A stretch of DNA of 64,000 bases from positions 2,559,501 to 2,623,500 of the forward strand of contig WARS01000030.1 of assembly GCA_008933995.1 (NCBI GenBank). The letters are read 5' to 3'. Made by a program: the position numbers and the translations under genes. This document shows positions 14,571 to 27,986 of the stretch, one piece after another. The notes below the pieces were generated by a model. That model saw nothing but the letters and a program-made list of their open reading frames with translations, had not been told where the DNA came from and searched no databases. Source of the stretch: Datnioides undecimradiatus (taxonomy: Eukaryota > Chordata > Actinopteri > Lobotiformes > Datnioididae). Every line of letters starts with the position of its first letter. Within the stretch, counting starts at the first letter, position 1.

Positions 14571-16358
14571 GAAGGCCAAAGGTTACCGTAGTCTTCTTGT
14601 CTTTCGACTGTGTTCGTCAAATCAGTGCAGACCCCCTCTGTCCCTCTCTCTCTCCCCCCTCCCTGTGGAGACATATAGCTAATCTCAACGACATCCGTCA
14701 CAGTCACATGCTTGAGGCTGTATGTGTGAACATTTTTGTGCATCTGTGTGTCTGTGTGTGAAGGTCAAAGGTCAGAGGTCAAGACACCTGCAGGGCTGAG
14801 TTTGACCCCGCTACCCCCTCAATGCACAGGTGTCACACGAGGAGCTTTAATGCAGCAAATGTACTGCTATAAAGATTCAGCAGAGGTAGAATTAAAAGCG
14901 AGGACAGCAAAAGTATATTGTGACTGTCTTTGATACATTTTAATATTTTATTTTTCTTTTTTTCTGAAATCTCTCACATTCTCCTGAAGGCTACAACTAA
15001 AAGAAGTGCTGTAGATTCCTAAATACCAAAGAATGTGTTAATTAATGCTCTTCCAACAAACCGCCAGTTTTTGGATTCTGTCTCTTCTCTCCATCCATGC
15101 CCACATATCCAATTTGTCCATCTCCAACACAGCACCGTCCTCCTTTCTTCTTGCCCTCGGGTTAAGTCCTGTTTACTCATTTGACCCCACTGGTCTGCTG
15201 TTTAAAAATGCATGAACAATAAATAAGGATGCTCTCTCTCCCTTTCTCTCCAACTGGCTCTCTCCCCGTCCATTCATCCATCCATCTGCTGTGTTTTTGC
15301 AGAGCTCATTCAGGCTCTTCGAGGAAATGGAAATCCTCTGTAGTGACCCTACAGTCATTGAGGTGACTAACTGATATCCTCTCAGTCAACATTTACAATT
15401 CTTTAGCTACAAGGTAGGAACCCATCAGGAACTCCACATCCCATGGGGCACTGGGGCTGATGTTTTTAAAGGTTCTGGCTGACCCTGTGGACCTCAAAGA
15501 TGAGGCTCTTTAAGGACGTAGATACGCCTCAGAGCATGGGTCTGCCCTGTATGTGAAGCACATACTGGAACTACATATCCCAGAGGGCCTTAGTGAAATA
15601 GGTTCCCTTCTCAGGCCAAGTTCAGAAAAGCTTCAGAGGAACAGGCACTTATTTTGCTGCATCTACTTACATTTCTTTCATTTCTGCTTGTGAAGTCAGC
15701 AGTAAATCTTCATATATCTTTACATTTTTGACAGATTTTCCCCTGATTTTATTAAAGGTACAGCTAACACGTTAAAAAGGCATTGTAGACATCACTGTTT
15801 CCACACATTACTTATCACCAGTGTGATATTTTCCCTCAAAACATCTTTTTCCTTTCTGTCACTCTTCACACTTTGCAGTGACATCCTTTCTCACCTCTAA
15901 AATCCTGGTTTCTTCTGCTGTGAATAATGAGGGCAACTACTGCTGTCCAATGTTCTTGCCATCCTTGAGCTTAACACACTCATCATGTTGGCAGCACATC
16001 CAAAAATCTGCTCTCTCCAGACTGTGTAAGTGGGGACACTGAACATTGACCAGCAAAGCTAAAATTGAAAGCTAAAAGGAGAAGAGCTCAGAGCGAGAAG
16101 TGAGATGTCAGAAAGAAAAAATTACTTTTTACTTTATTTTGCAAGTATGAATGATTCTCTCTCATACCATGAGATGCTGGACACAGGGCTTTGTTCAAGA
16201 GTCTTGATGTGGAATCTAAATGATTTTGATCAGTTCCTGAACGCAGAGTGATGCATAGCTGGGAGACAGGTTAGAAGTTAAAGGAAACACCTGTATAAAA
16301 GATTAGACAAACGTAAGTGTAGCTCCTTCTGTCTAAAGAAAAAACAAAATAACACTGC

Positions 16359-16792
16359 TGTCAGGGTTTTGAGTTGAGTTTCTTGTTTTGTTATTTCCTG
16401 TCTTATTTTGAAAAGTTTTTCCCTTGTGTGTTTCTGTCTACTTGTTTCCTGTCTTGATTAGTTGATTGGTTTCACCTGTGTCTTGTTTTGCTGCCCTCCC
16501 CTGTCTATTTAAGTTATGCCATTGCCTTTGTTCTTTCGGTTCATTTGCTCTGTTAGCGTCTATGTCCCTGCCTTGATTTCTTGTGCTTGTTCATAGAGAA
16601 TTTGGATTTCTGGTTTTTGCATTTTTGGTTTTTGGATTTTTTTCTTACCACGTCTTGTTCGGACTGACTACCTGGATTTTGACCTGGACCGCCTTGACCA
16701 TCCGTAAGCCTAGCCCATAAAATAAACTGTTAAAAGATCTTTTGTGTCCTTGTATCTGGGTCCTGCTCTCACCTCGTAACCTAGCCCTGACA
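16359..16792. mobile_element. MITE-like non-autonomous DNA transposon copy (about 434 bp)
   Basis: The segment starts TGTCAGGG and ends CCCTGACA, an 8-bp terminal inverted repeat. Its interior is unlike the flanks: T-rich with tttcctgtct repeats, then cctgtctatttaag, then ccataaaataaactg and gggtcctgctctcacctcg. This matches the general look of a short interspersed repeat common in fish genomes, as I remember it, but I cannot name the family. It has no ORF. Clear target-site duplications are not visible, so the exact edges are uncertain. Confidence 0.55.
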
Positions 16793-17519
16793 ACTGACAA
16801 GATGACACAGCATGCTTTCCAGCTGGCAACTAGCTGTAGGTGCTGTAGTTTCTTTAGGAGGTGCTGGTCTTGACAGAGCTAAGCCTTAGATTTGCTTTTA
16901 TGACAATCTGCAGTAGAGCCAAGGTGTATTTCTGACATGTCTTGACTTTAGTTCCCATGAACTATATTACACTGAACTGCTGCTGTCCTGAGTGGTGTGT
17001 CAGGCTATAACAGCTATGCAAGAGGTGGAGTGAGTAGTTCAAGGACAACTGGGTTTGGTGGCATATGGTTAGGCTTAGCAGCATTTAGCAGTGATATATT
17101 TGACTCCAGTTGATGCTGGATGAGACCATGTGCATGTAACCAAAGACTAAATATTCATAATGTGGGGAAAAAAGTTCTAAAAGTCATTAATGTCAGTACC
17201 AAGACACACCTCGCCATCTTACCTTGCCTGCTAAAAATCCAGAGAAGATCAAACTCATCAAAAACTCACTGCATTAAATGGTCAAATTTAGTAAAAAAAA
17301 AAAAATCAAATGTACTTTGAGTTTGTTTCAATGTCACATTCAGAGATACATCTGCATCATTAAACAGACGTCTGGAAACATAACTCTGGTCCAATAGAAG
17401 AATAGAAAACACAGACCAGCAAGGACAAACGCTTTGAAACAGCAGGAGAGCCATCAATCTTTCCCCGGATCAATTTCCTAAAGGCCAGGGGATCAGGAAT
17501 AAAGCCAGAATGGGGTTAA

Positions 17520-17910
17520 TCTGTGGAAATTATTTTGTTATTAATAATAATTTCTCAAATATCTAGCGGCCGAGAAAGACGGACTGTTACACTAATCAAA
17601 GCTGATGGGAGAGTCTGTCTTCGCACATCAGGAAACGTCCTCCCCTTGATTGCTTTAAGTGGAGTATGGACCCAGTTCCTATGCATTCACTCCGTGTAAA
17701 AGATGAAATGTATTAATGTCGGCGTGTTTCAATTAAACACAGTGGGATTCTTCGCTTGTGCTAGCTCAACATTTTAACCTCTGATCATTTTAATAGTTTG
17801 CCTCATAAACGGCTGCATTCAGTTGCTCCCCTTCGTAACTCAGCAATTTTCATTATGAAGTAAATGTACTCTGATTCAATTTAATTGCTGTGTTGCTCAT
17901 AAATAGTCAC
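17520..17910. promoter_or_regulatory. Enhancer-like non-coding stretch
   Basis: Complex AT-rich sequence without simple repeats, containing clustered homeodomain/SOX/TCF-type words (ttattaataataattt, ctaatcaaag, tttaagtgg, ttcaatttaattgc). This is typical of vertebrate developmental enhancers, but conservation was not tested. Confidence 0.25.
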
Positions 17911-18096
17911 AATATTATGTTGTTAATAGATTCAATGGTCTAACTGCGAGTGTGTGCGAGTGTGTGTGTGATCTTTGAGAGTTAAAACAGGCATAATGAA
18001 GTAGCAAAAAGCTGCCTTCATCCCCAGACCTCTGAAACAAGCAATTATGGCTAATTTGTCCTTTTAAAAAGACATGGGGAAGCCATTTGTCCTCGA

Positions 18097-18128
18097 ACAC
18101 ACGCACACACACACACACACACACACAC
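18097..18128. repeat. (AC)n microsatellite
   Basis: AC units with one GC step. Confidence 0.9.
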
Positions 18129-18339
18129 TTAAACACACACCAGCACACGCCAGCACAGTGAAAGAATATTCATGTCTCTACCTCCCCCTCCACAAACACT
18201 TAGGAGCTAATTATTGTTATTAGCATCATGGTTGAAATCCCTCCACAAGGACATGTCAGCGCACTTCCACATCTGTACACTTCCTTTCTTTCATCAAAGA
18301 AACGAAGGAGACGGGAGGAAGGGAGGGAAGAAGTGACAC

Positions 18340-18600
18340 ATAAAAATGTCCTGGGATCACCTTGAAAAGGCCTAATCAAAATGTTCCCCACTTCCAAGTC
18401 ATTTTGTTTCACACACAATGACACCATTTCACTACAGCGGTAATTGCCTCTCGCAAAATATTGGCCTATTATATACATGAATATTGATTTAGCCATAAGC
18501 AGCACTGTTCCCATTATAGGCAACGTTGCTCTGATTTTACTATTATTTCAATCACGCGGTCATAATGGACAAACATGTTTACTCCACTGACAATGTGATA
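18340..18600. promoter_or_regulatory. Enhancer-like non-coding stretch
   Basis: Contains cctaatcaaaatg, ggtaattgcc, atgaatattgattta and ttcaatcacgcgg, a dense set of homeobox, Pbx-like and FOX-like words in repeat-free sequence. This is a candidate conserved non-coding element; alignment to other fish would be decisive. Confidence 0.28.
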
Positions 18601-20852
18601 ACTACAAAACATTGTTTAGACTATTGCTTGATTCCTATTCCAGATGAATGCTATAAACATAGGTGAAGATCAATAAACTATGGATTAACGTACATATAAT
18701 GCATGTCGATGGATGAACAGGACTAAATAAGGTGTATTCTGCAACAATGCAATACCTTATCAAATTAAAAACGGCATTAATCTCAACTAGCTAGTGTTTG
18801 CTTCATCTATGGTTTTCTGCTTTACTGTACAGCTGTAAGCTAGCAAGTAGCAGCAGGAACCAGGGGTGTGTGTGTACTTTTTTTTGTGTGTTCAGTTCAG
18901 CCTCTGACTGAACTCACCACCCACCAAAAACTCTGGTTCTTTCTAGTTTATTCTATCATGTGTTTCCTCTTCCTCTGTGTATCAGCATGAACTAGATTAA
19001 GTTCATTTCCCCTAAAGTTAGCCGTTCTCATGTACAAAGACAGACTGATTACATTGTCACTGGCAGTGGAGGTTGTCACCTCTGTGGCTTCACACTCCCA
19101 TTTAATCTCAGAAGTTTAGGAAATGAACTCTGCGTCCTTCTCTGACGCTAAACTGCTTCACATCCGTTGAATCCAGTCTAATTCAGTTTATGTTTCTTCC
19201 TCCAGAAACACCTACTCTGCCATTGGCTCTCTCCCCCAGAGCTTACTGATGCCCAGCAGCATCTCTGACATCACACTCCATCTGATCCAGGCATGTTAAA
19301 ACTCAGTTGCCCAAAATTTTGCATTTGGGAATTTATTTTTATTGTTGCACGAATCGTGTCTCAGTTGTTTGCACTGACATTGTATAAAATTGTAGTGTGT
19401 GAAAACACCAGTTTCATGTTCATTTTACATGCATGGAAATTTTCTACTCAGTATGATTATTATAACGATTAAAAAATAATGTCAGTTTGAACTTTTTTGC
19501 CACATTTTTGTGGTATGACTAAAATAAACAAGTTTCTGTTTCTATGTTTCTGTTTGTTTCTATTGTGTGAAAACACTGTTTTTGAATGATTTGGACAAAT
19601 TACAGGCAGGCGATCATCACAGCCTAAAAAGGAAAAACTACACAACAAAACAAAATGAGGTGAGATTGCACAGGAGGTAAAAAAGAGACTAAGTGCATGA
19701 TCGACTTTTGATCTTCTGACTTTTTCTCAAAGTCAGTTGGAAAAAAATCATTTCCAAGAGAGAGAAGTTGAAATTCACTGACAATAAGGTGACATCAGAT
19801 GCTATAAACCATGTTGGAGGTATAGAGAGGCACAGCTCGCTGTTGTGATAATGACAGAACACGTGTATGTCATGTATAGTTTTAGTGTGCTCGCATAATT
19901 GCGAATGTTCACAATGTAAAACACGGACTACCAGGTGTGAGAGCACCTGAAGATATTCGGTCCATACTGAGGTCACCATGTTCACATTCATCTGCCTTTG
20001 TAATTGTAAAACACAGTGGGTAGGTCCGACCACTTTGACTGGTGGAAGACACACTGGAGATGCTGCAGAATAAACACTCTCACACACACACGCACACTCA
20101 GACACACAAAATTAACTGTCTTGCTCTTGCCTCTAATGCATCTGTCATATCGGGGGTAAGCCCTTTTGATCTCTCTCTCCCTCTCTCTCTGACAGCTGGC
20201 TTGCTGCTCACTGGTCCTAAATGAATTGATATTTCTTCTGGCCACTTGAATTTGTCACTTGACTTCGCTGTGTAATCTTCACTCCTTAGCGACTGCGGCG
20301 TAATGCTCGGGTGCATGTGCTTAGAAACCTGGAGAACACAGCTCTGTGTTTTGGATGAAAACACATGGCTAATAGAGTCACTGACTGTCATGCTGCCAAG
20401 TCAGGCAAAATGCTTCTAGAAGGCCTCCATGATGAACCTGTCAGAGGTGATCTCATTTTTCCTTCAAACACAACAATGGAACGTAGTCGCCTGCAGGAGC
20501 ATGACTAACGCAGTGGCCGAGAAATCAGAAATTACTGTTTGTTGTGAGTGTTTGCGTTCAGCTACTGTATGGCAAGACTTGAAAAGTGAATCTGATACAG
20601 AGTAAAAGTCTTTATTCTGACACAGTAGATTGTTTGAATTTGCTGGTCTCATCCTTTTCGTTTCGGCCCAGATGTCTTTGTTATTGTTCTGCATCTACCT
20701 GGAACAATGTGAAGCGAGTGAAGTGAGTGGCAGGCAACTCTAAGTTTATACAATCACAATATGGACCTTCCTCCTTGGTATCAATAATTCCCCTGAAAGA
20801 CTAAAACCCAAAATGAGTTTATCCTACCAGCTACCAGGACTTATTCTGTGTG

Positions 20853-20895
20853 TACCTCTCTTTGGGTAAAAGCATCTGCCAAATGACATTGTAGA
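20853..20895 (+). mobile_element. Fragment resembling the fish L2/V-SINE 3' tail
   Basis: The string ctttgggtaaaagcatctgc followed by caaatgac is a diverged copy of the tail motif shared by fish L2-type LINEs and V-SINE-like elements (consensus near ctttggataaaagcgtctgc followed by taaatg). I could not identify a tRNA-like head or promoter boxes upstream, so only the end of an old copy seems to remain. Confidence 0.5.
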
Positions 20896-22099
20896 CATCG
20901 TAGCAAGTTTTGTCTGCTGCTTTTGCTTGCAGGCGGTACTGCAGGCGGGGTTGTTACTTGGCTTCAAAGCTAACCAATTTTACATGTCTTCTATTGAGTT
21001 TCTAGCCAAGCCAACGCTAAAACGTGGAGTTAAACCACTGATTGGTTAAAGTTTAGTTCTTAATGTGTGTATTAATGCGTGTTCTGAAATAGTGAAGTTG
21101 AGTATAGGTTGCAGTGTGTCAGTTGATATGATTAATAAGTTATTAAGTCTTGGCTGTTGTCCCCCAACTGCGGTGAAATGAAAACCCCAGAAACAACCTC
21201 ACCTGCATTAAGGGTGTCTGCACTGTCTGTGGAGAGAGGCAAATAGATCTGAGGTTCAGGTACATGCAGGTGCAGGTTTCAAGGGCACTACACTGAAAAT
21301 GTTTGTTGGAACTGAGGCTGAAAGAAAAATAAGGTGGGACCGAGTTGTCCTCATTCTTCACCGCTGGAAGCTCAAAAATCATCGTTCAATGCAACGGACT
21401 GAATTGAACTGGACTGCTTGGTGGAAATGTGGCTATTGAATTCAATTCAATTGCACATAAACTACAGTCTTTTAAATAAGACGAGCCATGCATTTGCATT
21501 TGGGTGGCCAATTTCTTAATTTTACTCCACACTATGGGTAATTTATTCCTGCACTGAAACTCCCTCTGCATTCTCACTGATGTCCGATATGGAGCTGCTC
21601 TCAAGAGACTGAAAATGCACTTTAATAATAAACACACCATGTCTTTCAGATCAACAGTATAGACTCGCAAAAACTTGTAACTGTTTTATTTATTTATTTA
21701 GTGGAAATGATGCTCCTTTTCCTGTATTTTGGCGGACATAACAAAAAATTGCATTTACAGTTTGAAAATGTCAAATTCTGCTTAATGTCAATGATCTGAA
21801 CTCAACAAGAAAAGGCTACAAGCAGAAAGAAAACATAGTCTGTGCTCATGCTTGTCTGCAGTGCCGGAGGAACCGACGGGTGTGCCAAAAGAAAACATTA
21901 ATATAAACCAGCATAAATAATTGACAATATTCATGAAAATTAACAAAAAAAAAAAAATTTAAAAAATCCAAGTGTTCCATCTACTTACACGTTCTAGCTT
22001 CGCTTTAGTCTTTATGTATCCTTCTTACTTTGAGTGCATCTGAGTCCAATCACTCCATATCTCTATCAAAAGCGCTCTTGAGGAATATGGCACAATAAT

Positions 22100-22400
22100 A
22101 TTCAGCATAAAATCAATGGCTTGTTTAATTTAAACAGGGAGGAAGTGGGAAGGCTGGGTAATTGCAGTGAAAGGCCCACAAATCAGCCGTCCTTGTTATC
22201 CCATTTGACGGACCATTAAATGTCTGCAGGAATAAACATTATTTTTAGCTTAACTACCAGCTTCTGCCGGCTATGGAGTGGATGGGCAAATCATTCCAAT
22301 AAAAAAATACAAGTGGTTTCCAGAGTATTTGTATTTAAAAGTTTTTGTGACCCAGCTGACAGCTGACACTGTAGCATATATGGAGAATGTTTCAGCTGTC
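22100..22400. promoter_or_regulatory. Enhancer-like non-coding stretch
   Basis: Repeat-free and AT-rich, with ggtaattgcag, ccattaaatg, aaatcattcc and gctgacagctgacac (Meis/Tgif and E-box-type words). Conservation was not tested. Confidence 0.22.
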
Positions 22401-23534
22401 AAATAGAGTCATCATTTTTCCAAATAATAGAATATTTCTAAGCAGACAGTTCATCTTTTGAAAGTGTTTCGTGCACATTTAGAGCACGGCTGTTCACTTT
22501 TGCTCAAAAACTGACATAAGAAATAAAAGCACTGTAATACACTCAGAGGTTTTGGTGCTACGGCCTTACTTACTCTGGGATGACCAGCCACCTATGGGTC
22601 TGCTGTTAGCCAATGCTTGCAAACTTTAGCTATCTCCTTTTATCATTTCACAGACAAAATATGCAATGGTTACCAGTGGCCTTACCGTCAGAGTAAACTG
22701 ACGTCAGATTATCAGGGGACATTTCTGCTGTGTCCTGATTGTCTCATTTCACCCGCTCTCAGCTGTGTCCCCTCGTGACGTCTTTAAAAAGAATCTTGGG
22801 TGATTAGGGGAAATCGACATTCTCCTTAATATCGCCAGCATTACATCTGATATGTGGAAGAAACACAAACACATAGTTTTGTTCTTTTTATCAATGATTA
22901 AACACGCAAGCTCATACAATAGCTGATTTTCCAAAATACATAGTTCTTTATTTTCTTATTTATTCCCTATTATTCCTTCAAAAGACGTTCGCACCTCAGT
23001 GAATGCCCCCTCCTCTACTGTACATACACTGCTCCATCTTTGGATCTTCTGGCTCTGGCAAATATGGCTTTGAGTGCGATCAAATAACCAGATAATGATT
23101 TTAATTCCAGAAGGAAACGGATGCATTTGCAGCGGCCAGAGCCAGTGGAATCACTCCACCGGCAGCAGGGATGGAGTCAGTGGAAGCAGTAATATGGAGA
23201 TTACGTGGACTATGAAATAGGCTGGTTTTACTGGGTAGATGATGATAGAAGGGGGCCACTTCACCATCTTCACCTGACTGACTGAGGAAATTACTCTTTC
23301 TCTATCTGTCACTGTAGTTACCCCCCTCATATTTATCTCTGCAAAGAACAAAGCAAATGTATGTTAGATACTCATGTAACCCCCCCACAGCCCACAGCTC
23401 CACTCTTATTTTTCACAGATAAGACATTTCTTCATATGTTGCCCTTGATAAATGTTCCCCCGGGGGGGAGTTGTCAGAAATTAACTTTATCTGGTCTTTA
23501 ATTACAAAACATGTGCTCTGATGCATCTGTAACG

Positions 23535-23548
23535 CCCCCCCCCCCCCC
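23535..23548. repeat. Poly-C tract
   Basis: Fourteen consecutive C. Confidence 0.9.
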
Positions 23549-25869
23549 AACTCTAACATCACTCTCCCCATCTGCCGCCCCCCCAACACTGTCATTCTCA
23601 AAGCTATTTTAAGGCGATGTGTGATTATCTGTGACATTGCTTGACATGTGCCTGAAGACTGTCTCTCTCTTTCACTATCTGTGCTCTCTCCCTCTGTCTC
23701 CCGCTCTCTTTCTCTCTAATCAAAAAGCCAAACCATGCAGACAGCTCAGAGCAAATAACAAGTCACTCCCCGCGGATGTTTGAAGATGACGGAGCAACCG
23801 GGGCGACGAGGGAGGAAATGCACTCTGATCGTTGGCAGTCTTGTAGCCAGCGCAGTATTTCAGCCCAGATATTTGCACCAGTATTCTTTTCAGATTTTAT
23901 TTATTTATTTATTTATTTTTTGATATTCTTGTTTTTGTTGTCAGCTGTGGATGTAGATGTGTTACTGTAACAATAGACATGGACTTCCCTCCAGATGCTT
24001 AGATTTGTAGTCCCCTGCAGGCCAGGAATCAGTAATTGTAGAGAAAAAAGATCAAACAAATGAGTTCCTGAATTTAATATTTTACTAAGAAGTTCTTACA
24101 CTTATACAACTAAATAGATTGAAGCTAAAGCATTTCTCTTTTCTTTTCTGTGCTAATTACTATTTTTGACAATGAAAATTTGTTATTGTATAATGAATTC
24201 TTGCTTTTATTTATTTCTAGAACATGAAACCGCGATGGATTGTTTAAATATTTTGTTAAATTGACCCTAAATGACACAAGTAACTATGCTCAAAACAAGA
24301 CAAATAAGACAGTCACAGTAGCCCCATCCCCACTCCTAAGGCCATCCAAACCGATATATGTGTAGCTCATAGAGAGTTCTGGAGACATGTAGAGAGCCTC
24401 AGATCTCCTTTAGAGGATAAATAGATAAAGTGGATAAATTGCTTGTGTGTGATAATAGCCCAGTATCTTACATCTAATGCAATAGATGGTACTCCCTGAA
24501 TGTAGCGCGGCACAAACTAAGGTGGAGTGTGGTTGGTGGAAATGCAGCACTTTAAAATTTATGCATCCTAACATTGACCGTTTTATTAACTGAATCTTCC
24601 TAAAATTGTCACCAGGTATCTCAGCTGTCTAACACTAATCATATTCTCACCACGGTTTATTTTCCATAACCATAATCCTGCATTAACCATTAACTCTAGT
24701 ATAGTTGTCATGCGCAGACAACAATGTTGGCGTGATTGTGAAAAGAATCATGCAGTATGGACGCTCTTGTCCTGTAGAGCGGGACAACAGCGTTTCTATA
24801 AATATGATGTGTGGTGCAGAAAAGGCTGCGAGATCTTGATTTGACTGATCATAACTGCACATAAAAATACTAACAATAAAAGTAACCTTACAGTTATTAA
24901 CATCTGTGACATTACAGTTATAAAACATTTCTTATCCACACTTTGATCATAAATATATGAATCTTAACCCAGCAGCATATTGGGAACGACAGAGCCTCTC
25001 AGCCCCATTTCTGTTTTTTTTTCCATGTGTTGGTAATAAAATTATTCAGTGTCTCCCCCCCCCCGCTTCCTCAAACCAAACATAATGACAGACAATGTTT
25101 TTAAGCGGCACTCAAGTCTGTAAGTGACGACTAGAAAATCAACATTCATATTAAAGCAGCTTTTGGTGGCAAGCGGTGAAACATAGATGAAATTAGCCAT
25201 CTACCCTCCCTCAGAACGCTGCCCATGTATCATAGCCAGAGCAAATACCACATAATTACATAATTAATCAGATCATGTATGTTTCCTTTCCCTTCCTACA
25301 TTTTTTTTGTTCTTTTGTACAAGAGTCAAATGCATGTAATCACTTGTTCTGTAATGTAATCTGATCAGGGCCATGTAATTCTTCATTTTCCAACAGCTCC
25401 CTGGAGCAACAGATCTGAGGGCGAGATGAATGTGGCTGGGTTTCTGTCTCTCTGCTTTCCTTTTCTCTCACTGTGGTTAACCGCTTGGCCATGTAGCTGC
25501 TGGCAGCTGCATCTCCCACAACAAGACAATATCTCTCCTCCTCACTTGTCTCTCTGTCTATCCATCCTTCCGTACATGCTCCACTTCCCTTTTCTCCTCC
25601 CCTCCTCATCTCTTCCAGTCGACTATTCTTCCTCTCTCTCCTCATCCTCCCCTTTTTGTCCCTCATGTCTCCTCTTTCTCCTCTCTCCTCCCTCCCTTCC
25701 AGTGGCGACACCAACCATCAGGTCCCATCTATCTGTGTGTACGTCAGCAATTAGAGCGTCGTGGCAGCCAAATGCCAGCCATGTCCCCAAGCTACACACA
25801 CTCACACACACACACACTCTCAAAGGCTATACCCTGACAAAACAGCGAGAGAACAAATCACACCATAAT

Positions 25870-26070
25870 TTATAATCTCGCTGCGCTAAAATCTCATTAT
25901 ATTACAGACATATGGATTTGGCGGCATGCACGGCTGGGGAGCCGGTGCTATAAATTCCACCAATCGTAAATTATTAAAGGAAAGATAGAAATGACCGTCG
26001 CCCGTCCAGATTAGCTGTAAATCACACTCAAACATGGTTTGTTTAAGGAATTAAGTCCCACGTGGTGTAA
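25870..26070. promoter_or_regulatory. Enhancer-like non-coding stretch
   Basis: Contains accaatcgtaaattattaaag, gattagctgtaaatcac and ggaattaag in complex, CpG-retaining sequence between two low-complexity zones. This is a candidate conserved element; no alignment was available. Confidence 0.25.
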
Positions 26071-27961
26071 AGGACCTAACGTGGTATTACTTTAGTCACT
26101 GTGTGGTAGGGAGGGTCAAGTTTGAGCTGCCTTAAAATATCAAAGGATTATGGGTTCAAGCCATAAAAATAGACATGGGTTTCCTGCGAGAGCCTCAAGC
26201 TTGAGCTGTACGTACAGCAACCAGCTCAAATAAACTGAACATATCTTCACTGCAGCACCTTTATACCCTGCAGACTGCTTTGTTTTACCATTTAAAGAGA
26301 ATGACCACTAGCCAGGCCAACAAACAACACAAACAAAGCAGAGAGAAGAGGGAAGACAGCTCATGTCAGCCTCTCATCTTGACTTGACTCAGTCCAGCCC
26401 TCTTAGTTTTGAGTTTTAAGAAAGTGCAATTCAACATAAGGATAAACCAGGCCAAGCAGAGGTGAAAGCAGGCTGTGAGAGGGCAGCCCCGGCCCTGTGC
26501 TGTCAGCTCAGCTTTTCATTATCACTTCGTCAATTCACAGGAGATGTCAGGGGCTTCATAGCACAAGGACATGACTCAGTTCTGCTGGATGCAAAGAAAT
26601 CTGCCGAAAAGCAGCACGGGTCCTGATGTTAACCTGTTCTGGATGGCACGCAATGTAGCCACTCGTGTGCAGGAGGGGATGGCCTTTCATCCATGTCTTA
26701 TGACACAAGTTATTGTATTTGTTGATACTCAGAAGGTCACATTCAAGCAGACAACAGCGCTGCATGGAAACCCCTCATTTGTTTGAATAGGGCCAGTGTG
26801 TTGGCAGAGTTTGGGAGCAGACACTCAACTCAGGCTCAACTTTTGGTGAAACGCGATGTCGTCTGGCAAAGCCCTGCACTGACAAATCCTCGCAAACACA
26901 TGCATTCCCGATAGATTCCCTTACAATTTGAGCACAGTATTCTTCTATTGTTTGTTTCACGATTGTCAGGATGAAAGATGAAATAATTGCAGCTGGATAT
27001 TCTTTAGAAAACTGTAAAATCCTTAGTCATGACATACTGCCCTGTACATTGTTTCTGTGCCTGACTCATAGATTTGTTACTCCTAACTGTTTTTCCAGGA
27101 TCGCATTTTACTGTTAAAACAATACCTGGAACAACACCCTCCCACCAAGGCAACTCCGGCAATTTTTAACATAGCCCTACTCTTGCACAACTATAATCCA
27201 TCCGACCTCTTCTCCTTTGTCGATGAATGAAAGAGACTGGTTTGTGGTGGTGTGTATACGTGTGCATAAAGAGATATACAGGGGAAAACCAATGACCGTG
27301 AGAAATTATGTCTTTGAACAGCTTACACGGAAACAATGGTGCCATGTTGTTAGACCCAGTTTGGGCAGTAGATCCATAAACAGCCAAACACTACTCAGCT
27401 GTTTTAAATACTCAGAAATAAGATTTTACAACTCTGGAAATGTGTTTCAAGTAGGACACTGATGCTGGAGAGCGTTTGTCCTGTTTAAATCTTTGTTTTA
27501 ATACGGTGAGCAACAAAATCTGAATCTCATTCTTCTCCTTCAGTCAAATAAAATAAAAAAGTCAAACCACCTGGTTAGACATCACAAGAGATTCAGAATT
27601 TGGGTTGATTTAGGTTGATTTCCATGTCTGCCATGCCTTCAAGCACACTCACGGTATCCTTTCGGCCGCTGCATATGGAAAGTCTTCGCTGCAGAGTGGG
27701 GGGAAAGTGGCAGCGCAGATGCCTCAGCAGTGAAACAGGTGCTATCAAAGTGCTTCCTAGTCAATACACACAGAGGCAGCATTTAAAAACATCAGAGGGT
27801 CGGACTAAAGGGTGGCATTAGACTTTGAATGGAGAGGGATCTAATACATGGATGGTCCTCTTCCTCAGTCAGCCCATTGACTCCAAACTGAGCCTATTAG
27901 CAAGACAACACACCACTAATGGCATTGCTACTGCTCCTCATGTGTATGGAGACCACCCAGT

Positions 27962-27986
27962 ACACACACACACACACACGCACACC
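27962..27986. repeat. (AC)n microsatellite
   Basis: AC units with one CG step near the right end. Confidence 0.9.

Larger units (their letters stand above)
5541..15400. other. Non-coding, no gene recognised
   Basis: No protein-like frame was recognised. Visible items are a TCF/LEF-type palindrome at 5763-5776, an (AC)n array at 11.58 kb, a poly-C/(GA)n/(TG)n compound tract at 12.24-12.33 kb, an X-box half-site at 14212-14225, short tgtaatg repeats at about 14.31-14.34 kb and an (AC)n array at 14.55 kb. The 195-codon open frame at 9857-10444 shows no domain or homology that I recognise. Confidence 0.6.

Noticed and set aside
23457-23466. Short CCCCCGGGGG palindrome
   Set aside because: It lies in a C/G homopolymer-rich zone and is easily explained by chance and slippage.
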